This document shows positions 1 through 9,007 of a stretch of 64,000 nt of DNA, piece by piece. The DNA is taken from positions 791,178-855,177 of the forward strand of contig NZ_KE383909.1 in assembly GCF_000422725.1 (NCBI RefSeq). The letters are read 5' to 3'. Under the pieces are notes generated by a model. That model made no database searches. It worked only from the letters and a program-made list of their open reading frames with translations, and was not told the origin of the DNA. This stretch comes from Flavobacterium subsaxonicum WB 4.1-42 = DSM 21790 (lineage in GTDB: Bacteria > Bacteroidota > Bacteroidia > Flavobacteriales > Flavobacteriaceae). Position 1 is the first letter of the stretch; each line of letters opens with the position of its first letter. The position numbers and the translations under genes are program-made.

Positions 1-1182
1 TGCTTTTGTAAATGTTTCGGTGCTATTTTTAGTAAAGTATTGTGGTAAATAATCTTCACGCGGAGTACCATTTACATGGTACATTTTCTCAATGGGTATT
101 TGGTAGCCTATCTTAATATTTTTCATGCTAAAAGTGTGTATAGCACCAATTAATCCTGCCATTTTTGTGCCTGTAATTTTTGCGCGTTTCATGGCATCAA
201 ATCCAATAGCCATGCCTTCGCCCATGCTGCCTGTCCAGTGGCCTACCATAATCACTACTTTATTTTTGTAGGTTGTTTTTCTGGGTGTTACATATTCTAC
301 CCACGATCGTACAGTGCCAAATTCTTTTTCGTTAATTACATGTTTTTGGTACGGTAGTTCTTTATCTGTAAACCTGCCCATAATACCTCGTGCTACCGTT
401 GTATTGCCACCACCCGGAGTTTCGGTTAGGTCTAAAATAATCCCCTTTGTTTGCATTAAGATATCGAAAGCTTTATCAAACGCTGTTATTAAATTATTGT
501 CTCCTAAAGTATTATTGATCTTTATGTACCCAATATTGCCATCTAAAATTTTGTATTCTAATAAATCAGTCGTAGCACTTACTTCAAAATCATCAGGATA
601 AATTGTTTTTAGGGCTCCATTTTCTTTAATGGTAAATTCCCTCTTTTTATCATAAGTGCCGGCCAACAACATATTTAAAGCGTACTCGTACATTACAGGT
701 GTATAGGAAATGGCAGATTTTGGAAGGAACTTCTGTAATTGTATATCAATAGGCTTACCGTTGAAAAGTACAATTTCCATACCCGGCTTCAGGCCACTCT
801 TTTCGGCTTTTGAAGCAATGCGGACGTCAGTTATATAATACAAATCTCCTTTTTTCTCAGCAAATACATCAGCCCCGCTTGGAATGATCCTGTTGGAGGT
901 GGTATAGTTTGTGTTTAAAGAAATATGCCCGTTATGAAATTCATTTACCACTTGTTCTAAAAGGCAGGTAAACTGGTAGTTGTTTTTAATGGTATCGATA
1001 GCTGGCAGGTAGATTTCCTTGGCCTTATTCCAGTCGATACCGCTGCCTTCAAAATAGGCGTAATTAGCATTATAATCTTCCCAAAATTCTAAAAAATCTT
1101 CTTTGTAAATATTTTGTGCACGTACATTGCTGCTGCAAAGTAGAGCTATACATGCAATAGCGCTTAGGCGTAAGAAATTCAT
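1..1182 (-). CDS. S41 family (C-terminal processing type) peptidase, partial
   Basis: Secreted serine protease of the S41 / C-terminal processing peptidase family. The gene begins at the ATG at 1182 and runs off the left edge, so the C-terminus is missing; 394 codons are visible. The N-terminus (MNFLRLSAIACIALLCSS, then NVRAQN) is a signal peptide ending near residue 22, so it acts in the periplasm or on the outer membrane. A PDZ-like stretch (KAEKSGLKPGMEIVLFNGKP) precedes the catalytic region, where GHWTGSMGEGMAIGF carries the S41 nucleophile serine in SMGE. It lies 41 bp downstream of ligD on the same strand; a TATATTTG box at 1195-1202 could give it its own promoter. Substrate unknown. 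Family assignment is firm from the PDZ plus SxGE arrangement. Confidence 0.85.
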   Translation of the reverse strand, partial: MNFLRLSAIACIALLCSSNVRAQNIYKEDFLEFWEDYNANYAYFEGSGIDWNKAKEIYLPAIDTIKNNYQFTCLLEQVVNEFHNGHISLNTNYTTSNRIIPSGADVFAEKKGDLYYITDVRIASKAEKSGLKPGMEIVLFNGKPIDIQLQKFLPKSAISYTPVMYEYALNMLLAGTYDKKREFTIKENGALKTIYPDDFEVSATTDLLEYKILDGNIGYIKINNTLGDNNLITAFDKAFDILMQTKGIILDLTETPGGGNTTVARGIMGRFTDKELPYQKHVINEKEFGTVRSWVEYVTPRKTTYKNKVVIMVGHWTGSMGEGMAIGFDAMKRAKITGTKMAGLIGAIHTFSMKNIKIGYQIPIEKMYHVNGTPREDYLPQYFTKNSTETFTKA

Positions 1183-1223
1183 TTTCTTTTCTTACAAATA
1201 TATAAAAATCTCTATACCGATAG

Positions 1224-3923
1224 TTACGACAGTTTATCCAGCAATGCTTTTAGGTCTACAGCATCGTTAAAAAAGTTAGCCCACAGGTCGCCTTTTTCTT
1301 TAACACGCTCTGGCAGGGTTTTAATGTTATAGTTTTTAAGGTCGAAATTTTTATCGTTCAGTTCATCCCATTCTAAAGGGGTGCTTGCTGTAGCGCCTTC
1401 GCGCGGGCGAAGCGAGTAGGCGCAGGCCATAGTCTTGCCTTTACCATTTTGCAGAAAGTCCAGATATACTTTGCCAATACGCTTTTTGGGCATGCGTTCC
1501 AGGCTTGTTATTTTAGGCAGCGCACTGTTAACGGCCTGACTTATAATATGAGAAAAATCCCGACTTTGGTCATACGTATATTTTGGGAGGATGGGGATAA
1601 ATACGTGCAGGCCTTTTCCACCCGATGTTTTAAGGTAACCATTAATACCCAGGCTGTCTAAAATTTCTTTTACTTTTTTTGCGGTTGTAACCAGGTCTTT
1701 GATAGAAGCCTGGTTGGGGTCGAGGTCAAAAATAATATAGTCGGGGTTATCCAGGGTGCCAATGCGGCTGCTCCAAGGGTTAATTTCTATACAGCCACGA
1801 TTGGCCATATAAATAAGTGTTTCTTTATCGTTACAGATAAGGTACTCAATATCTTCTTTAGTCGAATCAGAGTGTATTTTTTCTGTCTGGGCCCAGTCCG
1901 GTGCAGAGCCAGCCACATTTTTTTGAAAGAAGCCATCTTTGTCAATACCATTTGGCGTTCTTCGCATCGATTGTGGCCTGTCTTTTATGTATGGCATAAT
2001 CCATTGTGCCATTTCATCGTAATAATTAATTACATCGCCCTTGGTGTAGCCTTCTTTGGGCCAGAATATTTTGTCAGGGTGGGTAACTTCTGCCTTCGAA
2101 TGATCCCACCCTTTTTTTGCAACAGCTTTAGATGCCGGTTTTTTGGTGGCAGGTTTTTTCGTAACCGCCTTTTTGGGCTCGGCTTTTGGCTTTTCTGTGG
2201 TGTCGACTGCTGATTTTTCTTTAGTGTTTTTTTTCACAGCTTTTTTTGTTTTTTCTTCGGGTACGATTTTTTCAGTTGATGAAGCAACTTCTCTAACAAC
2301 CTTTTTCGGATCTTTATCGTTTCTTAAAGCAATAAAAACTGGATGGCGAAGGCTGTTTGTTTCTGTCCATTCGCTGTATTTTATCTGGGCAACCAACTCA
2401 GGCTTTATAAAGTGAATGCCGCGTTCTTTAGGTTTAACCGAGAACGGTGATGTTTTTTGCTCCAATTTAAGTAACTTTTCGTGCATGTCTTTAAGCGACT
2501 CTTCGTTAAAGCCGGTACCAACTTTGCCGGAGTAAACAAGTTTGCCATCCTCATAATATCCCAGCAGTAGCGAACCAAAGGCTGTACGCGACCCCTGCGG
2601 ATCTGTAAAGCCGCCAATAACCATTTCCTGCTCTTTGCTTACTTTTATTTTAAGCCAGTCTTTACTTCGCTTATTTACATAGTATTTAGACGTAAGTTTT
2701 TTTGCAATTAGGCCTTCGCCGCCATTTTTTTGCACCTGTTTAATAGCTTTGCTACCGTTGCCAATGGTATGGCCGGAATAAATTATCTCGTCAGATTGTG
2801 GTAATAATGCCTCTAATATCTTTTTACGCTGAACCAATCCCAACGAAGTAAGGTCGAAACCATTAAAATACAAAATGTCAAAAACATAACACTTAAGTTT
2901 TCCCCTGTTTGGGTTTTCGGCAAAATATTGGAGCCACTGAAAATGGCTTATGCCTTTCTCGTCTTCAACAACAATTTCTCCATCCAAAACTACATCGTTG
3001 GTTATGGCCTCAAAAGCCTTAACTAACGGTGCGTATTTTTTATTGAAGGAAATGCCGTTACGTGATACTAAATTAACCTTGCCTTTGTTAACCTGGATAA
3101 TGGCCCTGTAGCCATCATATTTAATTTCGTAAGCCCATTCTTTACTGTCAAAAACCTCATCGGTTAGGGTAGCTAATTGCGGCAGCCATTCGATAGGGAA
3201 ATCCTTTAACTGTTTGGCATTGGCAACATCGTCAGGTGTAAAAGCAACTGGAGCATCTATTGATTCAACATCTGCATCTGTACCAGCCTTTTTAGGAGTA
3301 GCCCTTTTACTTTTAGATTTATCGTTTTTATTGCTGTTCCAAACGTCCGATTTTTTATCCTCTTCAATCTCTTCAAGGGTACGGCCGGTTAAAACTGAGG
3401 TCTGGTCGAAATCTTTTTTGTCGGCATAATCGTCTTTACCCTTCATCAGCAGCCATTCCTGGTCCTTGCCATGCATGTGCACTAAATGATACGAGCCTTT
3501 AAGCTTCTTGCCTTTCATAACAACCTTAATATTGCCTTCTTCGTGCATTTTGCGCAGCATCTTTTCGCTTTCTTCAACATCATCGCTGCCTTCGGCAAGA
3601 TACGTACCGGTATCCCAAACCATAACAGTACCGCCCCCATATTGCCCTTTGGGTATGGTGCCTTCAAAATCGATATAATCCATTGGGTGATCTTCAACAT
3701 GCATGGCCAGGCGCTTTACCGAAGTATCGGCAATAGGGCCTTTTGGCACAGCCCAACTTACCAGCACGCCATCTATCTCTAACCTAAAATCGTAGTGCAG
3801 ACGCGATGCATCGTGCTTTTGTACCACAAAATGAAGCTCTTTGCCTCCTTTTTTTACTTTTCCTTTAGGTTCGGCAGTTTTTTTAAAATCACGTTTTTTA
3901 TTATATTCAGATAATTTAGGCAT
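1224..3923 (-). CDS. ligD: ATP-dependent DNA ligase D (NHEJ)
   Basis: Multifunctional ligase of bacterial non-homologous end joining, which trims, fills and seals double-strand breaks held by Ku. Domains in order: 3'-phosphoesterase, about residues 1-170 (HDASRLHYDFRLE, QYGGGTVMVWDTG); ATP-dependent ligase, about 240-540, with motif I EIKYDGYR and adenylated Lys268; a low-complexity Lys/Ala/Pro linker, about 548-606; and an archaeo-eukaryotic-primase type polymerase, about 615-890 (IIFDLDP for metal binding, TSGGKGLHVF). The order PE-LIG-POL is that of Pseudomonas LigD rather than the mycobacterial POL-PE-LIG. 899 residues is a normal full length. It starts 5 bp after the ku stop, so the two are almost certainly co-transcribed. 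No defect seen. Confidence 0.97.
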   Translation of the reverse strand: MPKLSEYNKKRDFKKTAEPKGKVKKGGKELHFVVQKHDASRLHYDFRLEIDGVLVSWAVPKGPIADTSVKRLAMHVEDHPMDYIDFEGTIPKGQYGGGTVMVWDTGTYLAEGSDDVEESEKMLRKMHEEGNIKVVMKGKKLKGSYHLVHMHGKDQEWLLMKGKDDYADKKDFDQTSVLTGRTLEEIEEDKKSDVWNSNKNDKSKSKRATPKKAGTDADVESIDAPVAFTPDDVANAKQLKDFPIEWLPQLATLTDEVFDSKEWAYEIKYDGYRAIIQVNKGKVNLVSRNGISFNKKYAPLVKAFEAITNDVVLDGEIVVEDEKGISHFQWLQYFAENPNRGKLKCYVFDILYFNGFDLTSLGLVQRKKILEALLPQSDEIIYSGHTIGNGSKAIKQVQKNGGEGLIAKKLTSKYYVNKRSKDWLKIKVSKEQEMVIGGFTDPQGSRTAFGSLLLGYYEDGKLVYSGKVGTGFNEESLKDMHEKLLKLEQKTSPFSVKPKERGIHFIKPELVAQIKYSEWTETNSLRHPVFIALRNDKDPKKVVREVASSTEKIVPEEKTKKAVKKNTKEKSAVDTTEKPKAEPKKAVTKKPATKKPASKAVAKKGWDHSKAEVTHPDKIFWPKEGYTKGDVINYYDEMAQWIMPYIKDRPQSMRRTPNGIDKDGFFQKNVAGSAPDWAQTEKIHSDSTKEDIEYLICNDKETLIYMANRGCIEINPWSSRIGTLDNPDYIIFDLDPNQASIKDLVTTAKKVKEILDSLGINGYLKTSGGKGLHVFIPILPKYTYDQSRDFSHIISQAVNSALPKITSLERMPKKRIGKVYLDFLQNGKGKTMACAYSLRPREGATASTPLEWDELNDKNFDLKNYNIKTLPERVKEKGDLWANFFNDAVDLKALLDKLS

Positions 3924-3928
3924 GGCAA

Positions 3929-4717
3929 TTAATTTTTAATAGCGGCTAAACTTGCTTTTAACTGTTCTAACAAATCGTCTTTGGCTCCGGTGCTGGCTTT
4001 ACGTTTACGTGCAGGGGCAGCCGGTTTTTCGGCACCTTTAGCAGCCGATTTTTTCTTGATCATCTTAATCAGTTCTTCTTTATAAGTGTCTTTATATTTA
4101 GACGGATCGAAAGAATCAGTAAGTTGGTCTATAATGGTAAGCGCCATGTCCAGCTCTTTTTTAGATATTTTAATATCGGTAGGGATAAGGGTAGCCTCTT
4201 CCGGATCGCGCAGTTCGTCATTAAACCTGATTTGGATAAGCAGTATGGCATCATCCTCAACCTTGAGGATGCCTAAGTGTTGTGTGGTGCGCATTACAAA
4301 TTTGCAAAGGCCCACTTTTTCTGATTTTTTAAGTGCTTCTCTTAAAAGTGCGTACACTTTTTTAGCATCTTTAGAGGGCTCCACTATATAAGGCTTTTCC
4401 AGGTATTTAGACGGAATTTCATCCTCCTTTATAAACTCAAAAATATCTATAGTCTGTGTTTTTTCGGGCGATATTTTAGCAAAATCGTCTTTGTCTAAAA
4501 CAACATAATCGCCATTTTCTTTACGGTAACCTTTGGCAATTTCATCCCAGGGCACTTCCTGTCCGTCTTTTTTACAAACACGCACATATTGTATGGCGCA
4601 CTTGTCTTTTTGACGAATCATATCCAGGTTTATATTATGAGAATTTGTACCGCTGTATAATTTTATGGGAATGTTTACCAACCCAAAACTGATGCTCCCT
4701 TTCCAGATTGCCTTCAT
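3929..4717 (-). CDS. ku: Ku homodimeric DNA end-binding protein
   Basis: Bacterial Ku, which threads onto broken DNA ends and recruits LigD. The start MKAIWKGSISFGLVNIPIKL is the signature N-terminus of bacterial Ku, followed by the beta-barrel core through about residue 200. The C-terminal tail (from about 215) is Lys/Ala-rich, like the DNA-sliding tails of other bacterial Ku proteins, and ends in an amphipathic segment. At 262 residues it is of usual size. First gene of the ku-ligD operon (5 bp gap). The AT-rich region upstream is shared with the divergent zinc-ribbon gene at 5063; no clear TAnnTTTG box was found for ku. Confidence 0.97.
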   Translation of the reverse strand: MKAIWKGSISFGLVNIPIKLYSGTNSHNINLDMIRQKDKCAIQYVRVCKKDGQEVPWDEIAKGYRKENGDYVVLDKDDFAKISPEKTQTIDIFEFIKEDEIPSKYLEKPYIVEPSKDAKKVYALLREALKKSEKVGLCKFVMRTTQHLGILKVEDDAILLIQIRFNDELRDPEEATLIPTDIKISKKELDMALTIIDQLTDSFDPSKYKDTYKEELIKMIKKKSAAKGAEKPAAPARKRKASTGAKDDLLEQLKASLAAIKN

Positions 4718-5062
4718 AATTGTTTTATTAGTTTTTTAGCTAAGAATATTGATAGCCTGTTGGTTATCGATTATTAAAGTTAAATAGAATAGGGGCAGGT
4801 AGCTAAGGTTTTAATACTACTTTCACATAAGCCGGAAATATGGAGGGATAGCAATGTTTAATTTAATATGATTGCGGTATATATACTTACAACAAGTTAT
4901 CATCAAACACAGACATCTTAAAAGTTAATTATCGCTAAATTGTAGTATAAAATCAGGTTATTTACTTTAAAATTATATACTGAATAAAAAAAGTGAATTA
5001 TTTTTTTATTATTCGTTATTATATAATTGCTAAATTAGTATATTTATGCAAAAATAGTATAT
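4718..5062. other. Divergent intergenic region, ku / zinc-ribbon HTH gene
   Basis: 345 bp of AT-rich DNA between two divergent genes, with no convincing small gene. It holds the 10-bp palindrome GTATATATAC at 4877-4886, and GGTATATATA (4876-4885) recurs exactly next to the acs promoter at 12180-12189. Close to the HTH gene, TAAATTAG at 5031-5038 and TATTTATGC at 5041-5049 are degenerate -7 candidates. Because AT-only motifs recur by chance in such DNA, the regulatory reading is tentative. Confidence 0.4.
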
Positions 5063-5482
5063 ATGGAGATTTTAGCCTGCCCAAAATGCCAGGGAAACCA
5101 CATTGTAAAAAGCGGCGTGATTAACGATAAACAAAGGTATTTATGCAAAAGCTGCAACTATTATTTTACGGTAAATAAGATTGGTAAAAAGATAGATAAC
5201 TATTATGTAACCAAAGCGTTGCAATTGTACCTTGAAGGCCTTAGCTACAGGGAGATTGAGCGCATACTGGGGGTATCTCACGTAACGGTTAGCAACTGGG
5301 TAAAAGAGTTTAAGGTTAAGAAGCCTGCTCATGGCGATTATCATCCTACTTACAAGATATTTAACCACTTAGAACTTGTGGAATACCTTAAGAACAAGCA
5401 GCAATTATCTGGTGCGGGAATGATTATAACGGAGTTAGGCGACAAGTTTATGCTTATAAAATGGGAGCGTTTTAAAGATTAA
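5063..5482 (+). CDS. Zinc-ribbon / helix-turn-helix DNA-binding protein (InsA-like), putative regulator
   Basis: 139 residues. An N-terminal four-cysteine zinc ribbon (C6-x2-C9 and C28-x2-C31) is followed by a helix-turn-helix at about residues 52-80 (YLEGLSYREIERILGVSHVTVSNWVKEF). This is the architecture of the InsA half of IS1-type transposases, and automated annotation may call it a transposase. However, no catalytic DDE domain, second ORF or terminal inverted repeats are present, and the C-terminal 50 residues form a small unknown domain. It stands at the head of the porin/MFS/sensor/acs gene set, whose response regulator lacks a DNA-binding domain. I infer a domesticated transcription factor for this module; sequence supports the fold, not the target. 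Confidence 0.75.
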   Translation: MEILACPKCQGNHIVKSGVINDKQRYLCKSCNYYFTVNKIGKKIDNYYVTKALQLYLEGLSYREIERILGVSHVTVSNWVKEFKVKKPAHGDYHPTYKIFNHLELVEYLKNKQQLSGAGMIITELGDKFMLIKWERFKD

Positions 5483-5584
5483 ACTATAGTCTTTACAAAT
5501 ATATATACTAATATTTTTTCTATTCGGTTGTTTTTTGGAATTTGGCTGTATCGAAAACGATATTCCAACAGCAAATTAACAACT

Positions 5585-6955
5585 ATGAAACGATTATTAA
5601 CCATTGCAGGCCTGTTACTGTTTTCGGCAGCAGGTTTTGCCCAGGGATCTACCGAGTACAATTCCGGGCTCAAGTTTAACCTGGACTCAACAGGCAACAA
5701 ATACATGCGGGCCATTATCTGGGACCAGATCTGGTTTCGGTCTACCGAAATGAACCCCGGTACTATGATAAATGGCGAAGAGGCATCCAGTAGTACCGAT
5801 ATTGGCAACAGGCGCCTTAGGATATTGCTTTATGCGCAAATATCTAAACGCTACATGATACTAACGCACTTTGGTATTAACAACCAAACGTTTACAAATG
5901 GCGGTGCGGCAGGAACAACAGGTACAGGCGGGTACGGGCAGGGCAAAAAACCGGGTATGTTTTTTCATGATGCCTGGAACGAGTATGCAGTGGTTTTACC
6001 TCAGGAAGGTAAAAAGTTCAGCCTGTCTTTAGGTGGTGGTTTGCACTATTATATGGGGCTTTCGAGATCTACAATGGCATCTACATTAAATTTTTTAACA
6101 GCAGATGCGCCTATATTTAACTGGCCGTTAATTGAAAACTCCGACCAGTTTGCACGCCAAATGGGGCTTTTTGCTAAAGGTAAATACGGCCATTTCGAAT
6201 ATCGCGTAAGCTACAACAAACCTTTTGCCACCAACCTTGTACCGGTAGATGTACCAACTGGCGGCAAAGAGGTAGCGGTAGATAACAGCGGCAATACTAA
6301 ATGGAGCAGGGCCGGTTATTTTGAATACCAATTTTTTGATATAGAATCTAACCTGTTGCCTTACAAGGTGGGTAGTTACCTGGGTACAAAAAAAGTATTT
6401 AACATAGGTGCAGGTTTTTACAATGCACCCGATGCCACACAATCATCAGTTAATACTCAAATTAGAAAACATGATATAACATTACTTGCTGCCGATGCCT
6501 TTTTAGATATGCCAATTGGCAGTAAAAAAGGCGCAATTACAGCCTACAGTGTATTTTATGATTACGATTTTGGACCCAATTACCTGCGTAATTTAGGTAT
6601 TATGAATGTTGGTGTTGCCAACCCTGATTATGTGGGGCAGGCAGCCCTTGCAGGAGCCGGTAACTTGCAGCCGACTATGGGTAGCGGTACTATCTGGTAC
6701 ACACAGGCAGGTTTTTTAATACCCGATTCGTCGGCCAAGCCCATTGTAAGGTTCCAGCCATTTGGGGCGTTTACGCATAAAAACTTTGATGCTTTAGACA
6801 AAGCCAGTTCGCAGTTTGATATTGGTGCCAACTTTTTTATAGACGGCCACCATGCTAAAATAACCACACAATATTCTACAAGGCCGGTGTATACAGCACT
6901 TAACGATTCGAGCCTTAAAGGCGAATTCCTGGTTCAACTTCAAATATATCTATAA
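5585..6955 (+). CDS. Outer-membrane porin-like beta-barrel protein
   Basis: 456 residues. The ATG at 5585 is preferred over an upstream start because it yields a clean signal peptide (MKRLLTIAGLLLFSAAGFAQ). The rest alternates short hydrophobic and polar stretches rich in aromatic residues and Gly/Asn, and ends in LVQLQIYL with a hydrophobic C-terminal strand, as expected of a phosphate-selective-porin-like 16-18 strand barrel. It sits 19 bp before the MFS carrier, so porin and inner-membrane carrier probably serve the same small carboxylate. An AT-rich motif at 5497-5508 upstream is the reverse complement of the GTATATATATT string near the acs promoter. Substrate is inferred from context only. 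Confidence 0.8.
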   Translation: MKRLLTIAGLLLFSAAGFAQGSTEYNSGLKFNLDSTGNKYMRAIIWDQIWFRSTEMNPGTMINGEEASSSTDIGNRRLRILLYAQISKRYMILTHFGINNQTFTNGGAAGTTGTGGYGQGKKPGMFFHDAWNEYAVVLPQEGKKFSLSLGGGLHYYMGLSRSTMASTLNFLTADAPIFNWPLIENSDQFARQMGLFAKGKYGHFEYRVSYNKPFATNLVPVDVPTGGKEVAVDNSGNTKWSRAGYFEYQFFDIESNLLPYKVGSYLGTKKVFNIGAGFYNAPDATQSSVNTQIRKHDITLLAADAFLDMPIGSKKGAITAYSVFYDYDFGPNYLRNLGIMNVGVANPDYVGQAALAGAGNLQPTMGSGTIWYTQAGFLIPDSSAKPIVRFQPFGAFTHKNFDALDKASSQFDIGANFFIDGHHAKITTQYSTRPVYTALNDSSLKGEFLVQLQIYL

Positions 6956-6974
6956 CCTTAACTATTCATAAACA

Positions 6975-8513
6975 ATGAGCGAAACAACATCAACAAAAGG
7001 GATTTGGAAGGTAATTACCGCATCGTCCCTTGGAACACTCATAGAGTGGTACGATTTTTACATTTTCGGGAGCCTTGCGGTGGTAATCTCCACCAAGTTC
7101 TTCCCTTCAGATAATCCAACAGCAGCATTTCTGTCTACCCTTGCTACGTTTGCCGCTGGTTTTGTGGTGCGTCCGTTCGGGGCACTGTTCTTTGGCCGTT
7201 TAGGTGATATTATAGGCCGTAAATACACCTTTATGGTAACGTTGCTGTTAATGGGTGGCGCCACCTTTTTAATAGGCTGTATACCCAGTTATGAGAGTAT
7301 CGGGTTCTGGGCGCCGTTGGCAGTTTTAATCCTTAGACTGTTACAAGGCCTTGCACTGGGTGGCGAATATGGCGGGGCTGCAACGTACGTAGCCGAGCAT
7401 TCGCCTGCTAACCAGCGTGGTTACTGGACATCGTGGATTCAAACAATGGCAACCTTTGGATTGTTTATATCCTTAATGGTTATTTTGGGTACAAGGGCTA
7501 TTTTATCTCCTGAAGAATTTGATGCATGGGGATGGAGAGTACCATTCTGGATCTCTATCATAATGGTAGTAGTATCGTATGTTATCCGCAGAAAAATGCA
7601 CGAATCTCCGGTATTTGCCAAAGCTAAAGCCGAGGGTAAAACAACTACTAATCCGCTTAAAGAAAGTTTTGGTAACAAACTGAACCTTAAATTTGTATTG
7701 CTTGCCTTATTTGGTGCTGCAATGGGGCAGGGTGTGGTGTGGTATACGGGTCAGTTTTATGCCATGAGTTTCCTTAAAACAGTAATGTTTGTAGAGTCAA
7801 GCCAGGTAGATGCCTTGTTAGGTATCGCCTTGTTATTGGCAACCCCGTTCTTTATTTTCTTTGGATGGCTGAGCGACAAATTAGGGCGTAAGCCTATTAT
7901 GATGTTAGGTATGCTGCTTGCAATACTGCTATACAGGCCAATTTATGATAAGATGTACAAAACTACAGATATTGTAAATAAAACCGAGATAGCAGCAAAC
8001 GCCAAAAACGAGGTTATTCTTAAAGAGGTTAAGGAAGGTAAAATGGATTCGGTTTATACAGCTAATAAAGAATTTACCGATGGCACAAAATGGACACAGA
8101 TTAAAAGTGTACATTTAGAGAACGGACAGCCGGTACTTGTAGATGGCAAGGCTAAAGCCGATACCAAAACGGTTGTAACCATTAATAATGATGATAGATG
8201 GATGCTTATTTTCCTGGTGTTTATACAGGTAATATTTGTAACCATGGTATACGGGCCAATTGCAGCATTTTTGGTAGAAATGTTCCCGGTTAAGATACGA
8301 TACACCTCTATGTCGTTGCCGTATCACGTGGGTAATGGTATTTTTGGCGGACTGCTTCCGGCAATATCAACCTACTTTGTAACCACGGCAAAAGATGATG
8401 GCGACCCGCAGTTTTACCTCCAGGGGCTATGGTATCCTATTGTAATTGCGTCTATAAGCTTCCTTATAGGTATGGTGTACTTAAAGTATAAAAATAACGT
8501 AGAACACGACTAA
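6975..8513 (+). CDS. MFS transporter, metabolite:H+ symporter type
   Basis: 512-residue inner-membrane carrier of the ProP/KgtP-like metabolite:H+ symporter group of MFS. Diagnostic motifs are GTLIEWYDFYIFG in helix 1, the loop GRLGDIIGRKYTF, LQGLALGGEYGGAATYVAEH, and the second-half loop GWLSDKLGRKPIM. About 12 membrane helices are visible. Unusually, about 85 hydrophilic residues (roughly 320-405) are inserted between predicted helices 8 and 9, which is absent from the enterobacterial relatives. Located between the porin and a small two-helix membrane protein, upstream of the SLC5-kinase and acs, suggesting uptake of acetate, propionate, pyruvate or a similar acid. Substrate not provable from sequence. 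Confidence 0.88.
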   Translation: MSETTSTKGIWKVITASSLGTLIEWYDFYIFGSLAVVISTKFFPSDNPTAAFLSTLATFAAGFVVRPFGALFFGRLGDIIGRKYTFMVTLLLMGGATFLIGCIPSYESIGFWAPLAVLILRLLQGLALGGEYGGAATYVAEHSPANQRGYWTSWIQTMATFGLFISLMVILGTRAILSPEEFDAWGWRVPFWISIIMVVVSYVIRRKMHESPVFAKAKAEGKTTTNPLKESFGNKLNLKFVLLALFGAAMGQGVVWYTGQFYAMSFLKTVMFVESSQVDALLGIALLLATPFFIFFGWLSDKLGRKPIMMLGMLLAILLYRPIYDKMYKTTDIVNKTEIAANAKNEVILKEVKEGKMDSVYTANKEFTDGTKWTQIKSVHLENGQPVLVDGKAKADTKTVVTINNDDRWMLIFLVFIQVIFVTMVYGPIAAFLVEMFPVKIRYTSMSLPYHVGNGIFGGLLPAISTYFVTTAKDDGDPQFYLQGLWYPIVIASISFLIGMVYLKYKNNVEHD

Positions 8514-8523
8514 AAAAATCAAT

Positions 8524-8745
8524 ATGAAAGCATTAAAAAGAATATTAGGCGTGCTATGGTTAGCACTTGCACTCGCCGCAGCATATTTTTGTATCTTTAT
8601 CTTCGGCTTGCCTAAATTTGGCACCGGTAAACAAGACGATTTGGTATTTGGAATTATCATCCTGTTTATACTAACACCCCTTATTGTTTTAGGGCTTGGA
8701 ACCTTTGGTTATTATGCCATTAAAGGCGAATATGATAATGTTTAG
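8524..8745 (+). CDS. Small two-helix membrane protein (possibly DUF6814)
   Basis: 73 residues with two hydrophobic helices (about 8-29 and 43-65) joined by a short polar loop (FGTGKQDD), ending in a polar tail. It follows the MFS gene by 10 bp and is the last gene before a rho-independent terminator at 8769-8802. I recall a Bacteroidota family of such small proteins encoded beside MFS carriers (DUF6814), but the identification is from memory. A role as accessory subunit of the carrier is inferred from position. Confidence 0.7.
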   Translation: MKALKRILGVLWLALALAAAYFCIFIFGLPKFGTGKQDDLVFGIIILFILTPLIVLGLGTFGYYAIKGEYDNV

Positions 8746-8768
8746 ATAGTTTAGTTATTAGAATTTTA

Positions 8769-8802
8769 CATAGCTCCCACAACACGGGGGCTATGGCTTT
8801 TA
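8769..8802 (+). terminator. Rho-independent terminator after MFS operon
   Basis: Stem CATAGCTCCC / GGGGGCTATG (8769-8778 with 8786-8795, one G-T wobble) and a 7-base loop, followed by a short T-rich stretch. It separates the porin-MFS unit from the sensor genes. Confidence 0.75.
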
Positions 8803-8812
8803 TAGATTATTA

Positions 8813-9007
8813 ATGAAAAGAAGGCACGAACAAAAGCTCATTATACTTTCCATATTTCTGCTAATGGCGTTTAATATGCCCTTGCTGCTGCTTTTTGACA
8901 GCGCCAGCGATATAGGTGGCATACCCTTGGTGTATGTCTATTTTTTCTCGTTGTGCATGCTCTCTATATTGGTATCGCTTTTTGTAATTAAAATATATTA
9001 TGAGTAG
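8813..9007 (+). CDS. Small two-helix membrane protein coupled to the SLC5-kinase
   Basis: 64 residues, basic N-terminus (MKRRHEQK) then two hydrophobic segments (about 9-29 and 38-60). The stop at 9005-9007 overlaps the start of the SLC5-kinase gene at 9000 by 8 bases, so the two are translationally coupled. Size, topology and position recall the small subunits (DUF485, DUF4212 and similar) found next to acetate-type SLC5 symporters in other bacteria, but the sequence is not clearly one of those. No enzymatic motif. Confidence 0.7.
   Translation: MKRRHEQKLIILSIFLLMAFNMPLLLLFDSASDIGGIPLVYVYFFSLCMLSILVSLFVIKIYYE

Noticed and set aside
5063..5482. An insertion sequence (IS1-type)
   Set aside because: Only the InsA-like zinc-ribbon/HTH half is present, with no DDE transposase, terminal inverted repeats or target duplication; it is better explained as a regulator.
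5528..5584. Longer N-terminus of the porin
   Set aside because: It would place about 19 polar and aromatic residues before an otherwise ideal signal peptide at 5585.
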